Source: Streptomyces sp. RKAG293
GTDB taxonomy: Bacteria; Actinomycetota; Actinomycetes; Streptomycetales; Streptomycetaceae
DNA: 64,000 nucleotides
Reading direction: 5' to 3'
NCBI RefSeq assembly: GCF_023701745.1
Contig: NZ_JAJOZB010000001.1
Span: forward strand, 4,408,501-4,472,500
In this document: one piece after another, positions 17,174-25,426 of the stretch
How the letters are laid out: each line of letters starts with the position of its first letter
How positions within the stretch are numbered: the first letter of the stretch is position 1
Notes under the pieces: generated by a model
The model's database searches: none
Told to the model about the DNA's origin: nothing
The model's input: only the letters and a program-made list of their open reading frames with translations
Position numbers and translations under genes: made by a program

Positions 17174-17765
17174 CGAGCAGTCGCCTCCCTTCGAAGGCAC
17201 GACCCAGCGTGACCTCGTCGGCATACTCCAGGTCTCCCCCCACGGGCAGACCACTGGCCAGTCGCGTCACCTTCAGCCCCATGGGTTTCACCATGCGGGC
17301 CAGGTACGTAGCGGTCGCTTCACCTTCAAGATTGGGATCCGTCGCCAGAATGAGCTCGGTGACGGTGCCGTCCGCGAGCCGCGTCAGCAGCTCCCGGATC
17401 CGTAGATCGTCCGGACCGACGCCCTCGATGGGGCTGATCGCGCCGCCCAGTACGTGGTACCTGCCGCGGAACTCACGGGTGCGCTCGACCGCGACGACAT
17501 CCTTGGGCTCCTCGACCACGCAGATCACCGCGAGATCGCGGCGCGGGTCACGGCAGACCCTGCACAGGTCGTCCTGCGCGACGTTCCCGCAGATGTTGCA
17601 GAACCGCACTTTGGCCTTGACCTCGGCCAGCACGTGCGCGAGGCGCCGCACATCGGCCGGGTCCGCCTGCAGGATGTGGAAGGCGATCCGCTGCGCGCTC
17701 TTGGGACCCACGCCGGGCAGCCTGCCCAGTTCGTCGATGAGGTCCTGAACCACGCCTTCGTACAC
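17166..17765 (-). CDS. recR: Recombination mediator RecR
   Basis: A 199-residue protein of the RecFOR pathway, which loads RecA at gaps. Helix-hairpin-helix LIDELGRLPGVGPKSAQRIAFH at the N-terminus; a four-Cys zinc finger CNICGNV...CRVC (about residues 56-71); Toprim domain with VICVVEEPKDVVAVE and LATDPNLEGEATATYLA. Length matches the family. It follows ybaB by 17 bases and overlaps the DUF5063 start, forming the ybaB-recR operon. Confidence 0.98.
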   Translation of the reverse strand: MYEGVVQDLIDELGRLPGVGPKSAQRIAFHILQADPADVRRLAHVLAEVKAKVRFCNICGNVAQDDLCRVCRDPRRDLAVICVVEEPKDVVAVERTREFRGRYHVLGGAISPIEGVGPDDLRIRELLTRLADGTVTELILATDPNLEGEATATYLARMVKPMGLKVTRLASGLPVGGDLEYADEVTLGRAFEGRRLLDV

Positions 17766-17782
17766 GGGGCGCCTTCCTTACG

Positions 17783-18115
17783 CTAGAACGGCAGGCCGGG
17801 CATGCCGCCCAGCCCCTGGGCGAGCGGACCGAGCTTCTGCTGCTGAAGCTCCTGCGCGGTCGCGTTCGCGTTGTGCACGGCGGCGACGACCAGATCGGCC
17901 AGCGTCTCCGTGTCATCAGGATCGACCGCCTTGGGGTCGATGACCAGCCCCCGGAGCTCACCGGCACCGGTCACCGTGGCGGTCACGAGACCGCCGCCCG
18001 CGGAACCCTCGACCTCGGTCTCGGCCAGCTCCTGCTGGGCCGCAGCAAGATCCTGCTGCATCTTCTGGGCCTGCTGGAGCAGCTGCTGCATATTGGGCTG
18101 ACCACCGGGGATCAC
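17783..18115 (-). CDS. YbaB/EbfC family nucleoid-associated protein
   Basis: A 110-residue DNA-binding protein that usually sits between dnaX and recR. An N-terminal Gln/Met-rich helix (MQQLLQQAQKMQQDLAAAQQEL) is followed by the VTATVTGAGELRGLVIDP beta-sheet core and a C-terminal helix ending QGLGGMPGLPF. Starts with ATG 18115. Confidence 0.96.
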   Translation of the reverse strand: MIPGGQPNMQQLLQQAQKMQQDLAAAQQELAETEVEGSAGGGLVTATVTGAGELRGLVIDPKAVDPDDTETLADLVVAAVHNANATAQELQQQKLGPLAQGLGGMPGLPF

Positions 18116-18233
18116 GGGTTCACTCCTGCCTCACGACAACGTTGCGCGGTAGGGCGAGCCTACGTGCTCGGACGGCCCTGCGCCCTACGCCGTACGGAGG
18201 ATCGGACGACGTGCCGCGGAACATCGGGCGACA

Positions 18234-20603
18234 TCAGTCGTTCGGGATCTCCTCGATCACCGTCGCACCCATTTCGCGCACGAAAAGCTCATATCCGGAC
18301 AGCGGGGACTCGACCAGATCCACGTCGTCGTCCTCCGGAATGTCGTCCTCCAGGGGCGGCGGCGTCTCGTCCGACATCAGTGGCGGCGGCGCACCCCCGG
18401 GCCGCCCGGCGCCCGCCTGAGGCGCGGCACGGGCCGCCTGGGCGGGCCCGCCCTGCGCGGCGGAGGGCGGGGACGCGGCGGACTGTGCGGACGGTGCGGA
18501 GGATGCCGGTGGGGCGAACGAGGCGGACGGTGCTGGTGGGGCGGACGGGCCGGACGGCCGGGAGCCGCCAGCGCCGCTTCCACCGCTTCCACCGCTTCCC
18601 CCACTGCCTCCGCCGCCGAAACCGCCACCCGGGCCGCCGGAGCCGCCAGGACCGCCGCCGGCCGTTCCCCCGCCGCCCGACGGGTCCACGATGGCCTCGA
18701 TCCGCCACTCCACCCCGAGGGCGTCGCTGATCGCCTGCTTGAGCACCTCTTCGCTGCCGCTGTTGGCGAAGCTGTTGCGCGCTCCGGGATTGTCGAATCC
18801 GAGCTGCAGCGTCTGCCCGTCGAAGCCCGCCACCTGCGCGTTGTTCAGCAGCAGCATCCACGTCAGCCTGCGGCGGTTCTTCACCGCCTCCAGAATGTCC
18901 GGCCACATCTGCCGGACCCGCGTCGAGTCCCCGGCGAACCCGGCCGCCGCCGGGGCGGGGCCGGCGGGCGGCGGTGTCTGGGCGGCCGGGGCGGGGGCCG
19001 CCGGAGCGGCGGGTGCGGCCTGGGCAGCCGTCGGCCAGGCGCCGGGGCGGGCGGGCGCGGCCGGTTCGGGTGGTGCGGCGGCGGGGGCGGCTGAAGCGGC
19101 TACTGGAGTAGCGGGAGTACCCGTAGTACCCGGGCTGGTCGTGGTCGGCCAGGCGCCGGGACGCTGCCGGGCGCCACCGTCCGAGGGAGCCGGAACCGCG
19201 GCGGGGGCGGGGCCTGCGGCGGGTTCGTGCTGCTCAGGGGCGGGTGCCCGGGTCGGAGCGGGGGCCGGAGCGGGGGCCGGCTGCGCGGCCGGAGCCGGCC
19301 GTCCGCCGCCCACGGCCGCACGGACCGAGGCCGCACCCCCGGAGCCGGCGGGGCCGCCGGAGCTGCCGGGTCCTCCTGCGCCGGGGCTGTGGTCGGCGTG
19401 CGCGGGCTGGTAGGAGAAGTCCGGGACCTGGGGAGCACCGGGGGCGAAGCCCCGCCGTTCCAGCTTGTCCAGCCGGGCCTGTACGGAGCGCTCGTCGTCG
19501 TACGCCGCGGGCAGCAGCACCCGGGCGCAGATCAGCTCCAGCTGGAGCCGCGGCGACGTGGCGCCGCGCATCTCGGTCAGACCGGTGTTGACCAGGTCCG
19601 CCGCACGGCTCAGCTCGGCGGCGCCGAAGACGGACGTCTGGGCCCGCATCCGCTCGATGACATCGCTCGGGGCGTCGATCAGCCCCTTGTCCACCGCGTC
19701 AGGAACCGCCGCGATGATCACGAGGTCACGCAGCCGCTCCAGCAGGTCCGCCACGAAGCGCCGCGGATCGTGGCCGCCCTCGATGACGCGGTCGACCATC
19801 TCGAAGACCGCCGCCCCGTCGCCCGAGGCGAACGCGTCCACCACCTCGTCGAGCAGCGCCGCGTCGGTGTAGCCGAGCAGCGCCGTCGCCATGGCGTACG
19901 TCACACCCTCGGCGCCCGCGCCCGCCAGCAGCTGGTCCATCACCGACATCGAGTCCCGCACGGAGCCCGCGCCGGAGCGCACCACCATCGGATACACGCC
20001 GTCCTCGACCGGGATGTCCTCCCGGGCGCAGACCTCCGCGAGGTAGTCCCGCAGCGTGCCCGGCGGCACCAGCCGGAACGGGTAGTGGTGGGTACGCGAC
20101 CGGATCGTGCCGATGACCTTCTCGGGCTCGGTGGTCGCGAAGATGAACTTGAGGTGCTCCGGGGGCTCCTCGACCACCTTCAGCAGGGCGTTGAAGCCCT
20201 GCGGGGTGACCATGTGCGCCTCGTCGATGATGTAGATCTTGTACCGGCTGCCCGCCGGCCCGAAGAACGCCTTCTCCCGAAGATCACGCGCATCGTCCAC
20301 ACCACCGTGCGACGCCGCGTCGATCTCGATCACATCGATCGACCCCGGCCCGTTCCGCGCCAGGTCCTGGCACGACTGGCACTCCCCGCACGGCGTCGGC
20401 GTCGGCCCCTGAACACAGTTCAGACACCGCGCCAGGATGCGCGCGCTCGTCGTCTTCCCGCAGCCTCGGGGCCCACTGAACAGGTACGCGTGATTGACCC
20501 GGTTGTTGCGCAGCGCCTGCTGCAACGGGTCGGTTACGTGCTCCTGCCCGATGACCTCGGCGAAGGACTCGGGACGATAGCGGCGGTACAGAGCGAGGGA
20601 CAC
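18234..20603 (-). CDS. dnaX: DNA polymerase III subunits gamma and tau
   Basis: A 789-residue clamp-loader ATPase. Start chosen at GTG 20603 (VSLALYRRYRPESFAEVIGQ), where family similarity begins; an in-frame ATG at 20633 with a G-rich leader is possible. Walker A GPRGCGKTTSA; zinc module with four Cys (CLNC...CGEC..C); Walker B IIDEAH; sensor-1 region FATTEPEKVIGTIRSR. Residues about 400-600 are an Ala/Pro/Gly-rich linker, then a conserved tau-like domain (RVRQMWPDILEAVKNRRRL...) and a second Gly/Ser/Pro linker before the acidic end. It has the usual extended Streptomyces form. No slippery shift site was noticed. Confidence 0.96.
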   Translation of the reverse strand: MSLALYRRYRPESFAEVIGQEHVTDPLQQALRNNRVNHAYLFSGPRGCGKTTSARILARCLNCVQGPTPTPCGECQSCQDLARNGPGSIDVIEIDAASHGGVDDARDLREKAFFGPAGSRYKIYIIDEAHMVTPQGFNALLKVVEEPPEHLKFIFATTEPEKVIGTIRSRTHHYPFRLVPPGTLRDYLAEVCAREDIPVEDGVYPMVVRSGAGSVRDSMSVMDQLLAGAGAEGVTYAMATALLGYTDAALLDEVVDAFASGDGAAVFEMVDRVIEGGHDPRRFVADLLERLRDLVIIAAVPDAVDKGLIDAPSDVIERMRAQTSVFGAAELSRAADLVNTGLTEMRGATSPRLQLELICARVLLPAAYDDERSVQARLDKLERRGFAPGAPQVPDFSYQPAHADHSPGAGGPGSSGGPAGSGGAASVRAAVGGGRPAPAAQPAPAPAPAPTRAPAPEQHEPAAGPAPAAVPAPSDGGARQRPGAWPTTTSPGTTGTPATPVAASAAPAAAPPEPAAPARPGAWPTAAQAAPAAPAAPAPAAQTPPPAGPAPAAAGFAGDSTRVRQMWPDILEAVKNRRRLTWMLLLNNAQVAGFDGQTLQLGFDNPGARNSFANSGSEEVLKQAISDALGVEWRIEAIVDPSGGGGTAGGGPGGSGGPGGGFGGGGSGGSGGSGGSGAGGSRPSGPSAPPAPSASFAPPASSAPSAQSAASPPSAAQGGPAQAARAAPQAGAGRPGGAPPPLMSDETPPPLEDDIPEDDDVDLVESPLSGYELFVREMGATVIEEIPND

Positions 20604-20677
20604 GCCTACGACGATATCGGGGCCCACTGACATCCGACGTCCCCCGGACATCCCCGAACGCCCCCGGCAACGCAAAG

Positions 20678-20766
20678 ACCCCCCACGCACCCGCCAGAGC
20701 CCACCTACCCTTGCTGCCTTCCGGCCCTGGGGGAGTTCAGCGAGATAGCGCCACGTGAGGGGCTGC
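20678..20766 (-). ncRNA. ffs: Signal recognition particle RNA (4.5S type)
   Basis: On the minus strand the apical consensus GGCCGGAAGGCAGCAAGGGT is present, closed by a long hairpin. The terminal stem CCCCTCACG (20754-20762) pairs with CGTGGGGGG (20679-20687) with one G-T. It lies just upstream of dnaX, its usual position in Streptomyces. Ends are approximate by about ten bases. Confidence 0.93.
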
Positions 20767-20839
20767 GCACAGCGTACCCGATCGGATCACCCACTTACGA
20801 GTTCGCGAGCACCCCTCCGCGTCTTGTAGTGTTCGTCGC

Positions 20840-20924
20840 GGAGGATTCGCCTAGTGGCCTAGGGCGCACGCTTGGAAAGCGTGTTGGGGGCAACCCCTCA
20901 CGAGTTCGAATCTCGTATCCTCCG
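20840..20924 (+). tRNA. tRNA-Ser (anticodon GGA), host of the integrated element
   Basis: 85-nt class II tRNA: acceptor GGAGGAT/ATCCTCC, discriminator G; anticodon stem CACGC/GCGTG with loop TTGGAAA, anticodon GGA at 20874-20876; long variable arm; T-arm CGAG-TTCGAAT-CTCG. Its last 54 bases plus three more form the att core, repeated exactly at 43336. The tRNA stays intact at this end. Confidence 0.98.
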
Positions 20925-20927
20925 CAC
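20871..20927 (+). repeat. attL (57-bp core in tRNA-Ser 3' end)
   Basis: Identical over 57 bases to 43336-43392; begins at the anticodon loop (CTTGGAAAGC) and ends CTCCGCAC. Confidence 0.95.
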
Positions 20928-20930
20928 GTC

Positions 20931-20965
20931 AGAGGGCCCGCATCGTTCGCCGATGCGGGCCCTCT
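20931..20965. terminator. Bidirectional terminator between tRNA-Ser and int
   Basis: 15-bp perfect arms (AGAGGGCCCGCATCG and its complement) with a 5-nt loop; serves the tRNA on + and the int operon on -. The same int-end/att arrangement with a different hairpin is seen at 43408. Confidence 0.85.
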
Positions 20966-20989
20966 ACGTTTTCCGTCTCAGTTTCCGTC

Positions 20990-22276
20990 TCACTTGGGGC
21001 CGGCAGAGCTCCCCGGCGGCTCGGACGGATCATCGTCCGCCGCATCCTCGGCTGAACCCCAAAGAGCTCTGCCCACCTGGTTCGCGACGTTCCTCAACAT
21101 CGGATCCGTGACATGCATGTACCGGGCGCGCATCCTGGCTGCCCCGCCCGGCTCCCATCCCATGATCGAGTCAACGATCCGATCCGGGACGCCGAGCAGC
21201 AGGAGCACCGTCGCCGCGGTGTGACGTGCGTCATGCAGTCGCCCGTCCCGCACCCCGGCGTCCTTCAGCAGCCGCTTCCAGTGGTGGTAATCGGTGTTCG
21301 GGATCAGCGGCTCACCATCCGCCTTGGTGAACACGTAGTCCTTGTCGGCCCACCCCTCCCCCGCCAGCTCGCGCTCTCGCGCCTGCGCTTCCTTGTGCTT
21401 GCGGAGCAGCTTCACCAGCTCATCCGGGAGCCCGATCGTCCGCCGGCCCGCGCGGGACTTCGTGGGCTTGGTCTCGCGCCGGACCTGGGTGCGCTGCTTG
21501 CAGTAGCCAGGTTTGTTGCCGCACTCCCCCTTCTCGCACCCGTGCGCGTACTTCGGGCGTAACCGGTTCTTGCGCGTGCGGATGTATCCCGCTTCAAGGT
21601 CCACGTCAGTCCAGCGCAGTCCGAGAGCTTCCCCCTGTCGGAGCCCGAGCGCGAGGGCCAGGACCCATCGGGCACTGTTGGGAGCTTTCGCAGCCTCCAA
21701 CAGCAGGCGCTGGACCTCCTCGGCGGTGTACAGCTCGATCTCTTCCTCTTCGAGCCGCGGAGCCTTGGCGATCTCCGCCGGATTGATCGAGATGTGCCCG
21801 CGCTTCACCGCCTCGCCGAGCGCGGTCCGCAGCGTGCGGTGGGATTGATGAGCCGTCGCGGGCTTGCTCCCCTTGTCCTGCATCTTCTTGTAGAAGCGCT
21901 CCAGGTGCTCCGGCTCCAGCCGGTCGAGCCGATGCGCGCCGAGGCCGGGGATGAGATGGACCCGGACGGCCACCTCATAGCCGTCGTAGCTGTTCTCGCT
22001 GACGGACGGCTTCGCGATGTTCTCGATCCAGTGGGAGAGCCACGTCTTGAGCGTCCAGGGCTTGCCGGGCTTCCGTACGGTGCCGGCGTCGCGCTGCTTC
22101 TCCAGCTCTCGGACGGCCTTGATGACCTCGCCCTGAGTCTTCCGCTCCACATGCCGGCGGTCCGGCGTGCCGTTGTCCTTGACGCCGACAGTGACGCGTC
22201 CGTGCCACTTCCCATCCTGGCCGAGGTAGATCGACGAGGCGCCGTTGGGCTGGCGCGTGCGTTTCTGCTCCGTCAT
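20990..22276 (-). CDS. int: Tyrosine recombinase / integrase of the AICE
   Basis: 428 residues from ATG 22276, which overlaps the xis stop (ATGA) behind GAGGGGGC. N-terminal arm-binding region (SIYLGQDGKWHGRVTVG), SAM-like core-binding domain (WTLKTWLSHWIENIAK...), and catalytic domain with Arg in ALGLRQGEALGLRW, the HDARHTAA box and the Tyr nucleophile in RARYMHVTD. A Cys-rich insert (CEKGECGNKPGYC) is typical of AICE integrases. It should recombine the att cores. Two decayed relatives lie just beyond attR. Confidence 0.96.
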   Translation of the reverse strand: MTEQKRTRQPNGASSIYLGQDGKWHGRVTVGVKDNGTPDRRHVERKTQGEVIKAVRELEKQRDAGTVRKPGKPWTLKTWLSHWIENIAKPSVSENSYDGYEVAVRVHLIPGLGAHRLDRLEPEHLERFYKKMQDKGSKPATAHQSHRTLRTALGEAVKRGHISINPAEIAKAPRLEEEEIELYTAEEVQRLLLEAAKAPNSARWVLALALGLRQGEALGLRWTDVDLEAGYIRTRKNRLRPKYAHGCEKGECGNKPGYCKQRTQVRRETKPTKSRAGRRTIGLPDELVKLLRKHKEAQARERELAGEGWADKDYVFTKADGEPLIPNTDYHHWKRLLKDAGVRDGRLHDARHTAATVLLLLGVPDRIVDSIMGWEPGGAARMRARYMHVTDPMLRNVANQVGRALWGSAEDAADDDPSEPPGSSAGPK

Positions 22277-22533
22277 GCCCGCCCCCTCGCGCACGCTGCT
22301 TCAGCCGCGCGACGACGCAGCGCGGACACAAAGGCGGGCAGAGCCTCGATCGGAACGCGGCGGAGACGGCCAACGGTCACCGACTCGATCTCCCCCACCT
22401 GCACAAGCTTGAAGCACGTCGTACGACCGATACGCAGGCGGCGGGCAGCCTCCTCGACGGTCAGCAGGACCAACGGCGGATCGCCAGCGAATAGGCCATC
22501 GAACGGCGCCTGCGCCGCTGCCAGTTCATCCAT
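22273..22533 (-). CDS. xis: Excisionase-like helix-turn-helix protein
   Basis: 86 residues from ATG 22533 (MDELAAAQAPFD); a GTG at 22545 is also in frame. The winged-helix/MerR-like motif VEEAARRLRIGRTTCFKLVQVGEI is followed by the GRLRRVPIEALPAFV wing, typical of AICE Xis proteins that direct Int towards excision. Overlaps the rep end by eight bases and int by an ATGA, so the three are translationally coupled. Confidence 0.9.
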   Translation of the reverse strand: MDELAAAQAPFDGLFAGDPPLVLLTVEEAARRLRIGRTTCFKLVQVGEIESVTVGRLRRVPIEALPAFVSALRRRAAEAACARGRA

Positions 22534-23862
22534 GGGTGGGTTCACCTTCCGTGCCGGGTGCAGGGGTCAGTGATGCCGTCAGCCATTGCTCGGTGGGGCA
22601 CAGCCCCGTGCCGGCGAACGTCCAATGAGCGAGGACGTACGTCGTCTCCTCGGTCCGATCGGTGTCCGACGTGGCGAGGGCTTGGGCGCGACGCCATTCG
22701 GCGCGGGCATTGCGGAGGGAGCCGAGAGTCGTGGAGTAGCGGCGGGTCTTGGTCGAGAAGTGGCCGCGGAAGCCGAGCATGTGCGCCCAGGCCCGCAGGC
22801 GGAGGTCTTCCAGGTCCTTGCGCCCACCGAGGGTCCACGCGGTGCGGATCATGCGGCGGGCGTGGTCGCCGAGGCGGGCCTGTGCGAGTTCGGCGAGGAA
22901 CTTCAGGGGGCGGTCGAGCGTGCCGGTCGTGATCTCCGCGCCCTTGGTCGCGTACTTGGCGATGTACGCCGCTACCGCTCGGTCGGTCAGAGCGGTGCCG
23001 CCGTCGAGGTCCGCAGACCGGATGACGCGTACGTCGAGCTGGCGGCCGAAGGCGAAGCCGTGCGCGCGACCGTCGACCACAGGGCCGGAGACGTGTGCGG
23101 CAGTCGACGCGGCACGGATCGCGTCGGTCAGCAGCTCGGCGGTGCCCAGGCCGGGGGCGCGGTGTCGCCGCCCTCCGGTCCGTCGAGCCGGATCACGGCG
23201 TGAAAGTGGACCGCGCCGCGCTTTTGGTACTCGGCGACCTTGGCGAAGGACACGCGGGCGTGGTCGCGGAAGGTGCGTTGGGTGAGTCCGGCGCGCTTGG
23301 CGATCTCGCGGCGGAGGTAGATGGAGAACCGCCGCCAGAGTGCCCCGGCATGTGCGTTCCAGAGGACGGCGGCTTCGTAGTCGTAGGTGGCGGGATCGAT
23401 GGGGCTGCCAAGGGCGGGGTCGTCCTGGTCGTGGCAGGCGCCGCAGCGGCAGGGGCGTGTGCCGCCGCCGGAGCTCTTGGGCCGGTTGTGGACCGGGCCG
23501 AAGCCAGGGGCAGTGAAGGTGGCGAAGACCCAGGGGTGACCGGCGACCGTGGCGGGAGTGCCCTTGCCGCCCCGGAGCCCGGCCGTAACCAGGTGGAAGG
23601 TGTCGCGCCGGTAGGTCTCGGCGCAGGCGGGGCAACGGGTGGTGCGGCGGTTGTTGCAGCGAACGAGGAGGTTCCCGGCGGGTAAGCCGGCCGAGTCGAG
23701 ATGGTGCAGGACCCTGCCGATCTCGCCGGTCCGGGTGTCGAGTTCGTGTTCGGTGCGGTGACCGTCAAGGCGGACGGGGTGCGTGCAGCCGCCCAGACCG
23801 GACAGCTGACGCAGGAGCGCGGGAAGGGTGCCCAGGGAAGCGAGCGTGCCGAGTTCACCCAC
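22526..23862 (-). pseudogene. RepSA-type replication initiator, frameshifted at about 23144
   Basis: Rolling-circle-like initiator of pSAM2 type. The upstream frame (23862-23128) carries zinc-binding Cys pairs (TRCPACAETYRRD, CRCGACHD) and the HUH-like VHFHAVIRLDGPEG motif, then stops after GGDTAPPAWAPPSC. The next frame continues the protein exactly (AELLTDAIRAAS, AAYIAKYATKGAE, YSTTLGSLRNAR) to a stop at 22526. One extra C in GGGCACC (complement of 23141-23147) would restore a protein of about 445 residues. The start GTG 23862 is conservative: in-frame text extends upstream to a GAAAGGA site without an ATG. Confidence 0.85.
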
Positions 23863-23978
23863 CGGCGGTGGGGTGTCGCGGGTGATGATGGTGGAGTCCT
23901 TTCGACTTCGGTTGAGGAGGGCGGGACCTACCGGGACGGCGGGATGCTTGGCGGCGTATTGCCGCCCCGGTAGGCCGA

Positions 23979-24272
23979 TCAGCGCGTTCGCCGGCCGTTC
24001 ACCAGCGAGCGCAGGACCACGGCCGCGATGGCGACCGCCAGGGCCGTAATGGCGACCGTGGCCAGGAGCGCGGTGAGAACGACGCCGACCACGAGCACGG
24101 CCGCGACGGCCCCGATTCCTTGGGCGACGTGGGGCGAGATCCGCCAGTGGTCAGCCCTCGCAGGCGCATGGGTCGACGACTGGTGGCAGGTGCAGGCCGC
24201 CGCTTGTTCGTCCCTACGGGCCACGAATGCGGCCGGAGCGGGCGGGGCGTCGGGGAGCTTGGGGCGGAGCAT
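23979..24272 (-). CDS. AICE small transfer protein with two membrane helices (Spd type)
   Basis: 97 residues. The N-terminal half has CTCHQSSTHAPARADHW, a His/Cys-containing polar segment; the C-terminal half is almost wholly hydrophobic (GIGAVAAVLVVGVVLTALLATVAITALAVAIAAVVL) and forms two helices. AAAGGAGAT lies seven bases before the ATG. In pSAM2-like plasmids such Spd proteins spread the element between hyphal compartments; membership is inferred from position and topology. Confidence 0.7.
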   Translation of the reverse strand: MLRPKLPDAPPAPAAFVARRDEQAAACTCHQSSTHAPARADHWRISPHVAQGIGAVAAVLVVGVVLTALLATVAITALAVAIAAVVLRSLVNGRRTR

Positions 24273-24287
24273 GGGGTGGATCTCCTT

Positions 24288-24482
24288 TCAGTCGTGGGTG
24301 CCGTTGACGACGTCGACGCCCGTACGGGTGCCGGACTCGACGGCGGGGGCGAGGACGGTGTGGGAAAGCCAGAAGCCGAACAGCGCGATGACGACGGCGA
24401 CCCACATACGGACCCCGAGGAACTTGATTGCGGCCCAGGCGATGACGCCCAGGACGAAGACCAGCGCAAGCGTGACGGTCAT
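24288..24482 (-). CDS. Small two-helix membrane protein of the AICE
   Basis: 64 residues with two hydrophobic segments (VTLALVFVLGVIAWAAIKFL and MWVAVVIALFGFWLSHTV) and a short polar end. Strong GAAGGGG leader; 15 bases from its neighbours on each side. Presumed Spd-type transfer component. Confidence 0.7.
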   Translation of the reverse strand: MTVTLALVFVLGVIAWAAIKFLGVRMWVAVVIALFGFWLSHTVLAPAVESGTRTGVDVVNGTHD

Positions 24483-24495
24483 AGGGCGAGCCCCT

Positions 24496-24687
24496 TCAGC
24501 GGGCGGAGCAGCGGTGGGTGCGGGCAGCCAGTTCGGCGGCGGCGCGGCTGTCGTAGTCGGTGGAGAAGCCGCAGCGCGGAGCAGTGCACGCGGCGGTGTG
24601 CCTCTCCCGGCCCCGGCCGTCGTAGGCGGTGCCGACCTGGACGGGGCCGATCCGGATCACCTGGCGAAATCGTCGGTTCGCGGGCAT
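24496..24687 (-). CDS. Mobile element transfer protein (small, Cys-bearing)
   Basis: 63 residues. Recognisable AICE miniprotein beginning MPANRRFRQVIRIGPVQVGT and containing CTAPRCGFSTDYDSRAAAELAARTH; CxxxxC plus a late His-x-Cys could bind zinc. RBS GAGGAG. Family members are annotated as mobile element transfer proteins; mechanism unknown. Confidence 0.8.
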   Translation of the reverse strand: MPANRRFRQVIRIGPVQVGTAYDGRGRERHTAACTAPRCGFSTDYDSRAAAELAARTHRCSAR

Positions 24688-24700
24688 GGAATTTCTCCTC

Positions 24701-25345
24701 TCAAAGGCGGGCGGCGATGGCTTCGGCCAGCGGAGCCGGGACGCCCAAGCGGACCCGCAGGGTCGGAGTGTCGATGGGCCTACCGGTGCGCGTGCGGTGC
24801 TCGGCGGCCACCTTGCGGGCGTGCTCCACCAGGGCGGCCGGGACGTTCGGCGCCGCCGGTGCGGGAGTGGCGGATGGCGCAGGCGGCGCGGGAAGTTCGG
24901 GCGCCGGCCCGGTCTGATCGACGCGGGTCACCTTCGCCTCCTGCACGGGGTCGGATGAGGTGGAGTCGCTTTCAGCAGCGGTTGAGGGGTTGTGGGCGAG
25001 GAGGGTTCCGCCGAGAAAGGCGATGGCCGGCCAACCCGCGACGAGGATGCGCAGCCAGGCCGGAGTGTCGGTTACGTCCAGCAGCCCGGCGGTGGCGACG
25101 TTCGCGCCGAGGGATGCGGTGAGTGCGATGAGGAACCAGCACCACCCCGAGGCTTTGGCGGATCCGGAGCGCAGGCGGCGCCAGGCCGCGACGAGCAGCA
25201 GGTCGACCGATACGGGGTAGGCCCAGGCTTTCCAGCCGTCTTGCCCGGCGGCGGAGGCGATGTCGTGCAGGTGGGCGAAGGACAGTGCGGCGGCGATGGC
25301 TGCCTGCACGAGCACAGCGTCGACACGGGCCAGCAGGGCGCGCAC
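24701..25345 (-). CDS. DUF2637 / SpdB-like spread protein
   Basis: 214 residues. Four hydrophobic segments in residues 1-130 (VQAAIAAALSFAHLHDIA, AYPVSVDLLLVAAW, WFLIALTASLGANVA, WLRILVAGWPAIAFLGGTLLA) match the DUF2637 domain of SpdB proteins, followed by a Pro/Ala-rich linker and a C-terminal helix-turn-helix-like piece (ALVEHARKVAAEHRTRTG...TLRVRLGVPAPLAEAIAARL). GTG start behind CGAAGGAGG. SpdB proteins form septal pores with TraB in mycelial transfer (known for the family). Confidence 0.88.
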   Translation of the reverse strand: MRALLARVDAVLVQAAIAAALSFAHLHDIASAAGQDGWKAWAYPVSVDLLLVAAWRRLRSGSAKASGWCWFLIALTASLGANVATAGLLDVTDTPAWLRILVAGWPAIAFLGGTLLAHNPSTAAESDSTSSDPVQEAKVTRVDQTGPAPELPAPPAPSATPAPAAPNVPAALVEHARKVAAEHRTRTGRPIDTPTLRVRLGVPAPLAEAIAARL

Positions 25346-25426
25346 GGGTTCCCTCCTTCGGTTTCGGGCATGGCGGGGGTAGGGACCTGGCGCGATGCGG
25401 TCACGCCGACCGTGGCGAAGAGCCGA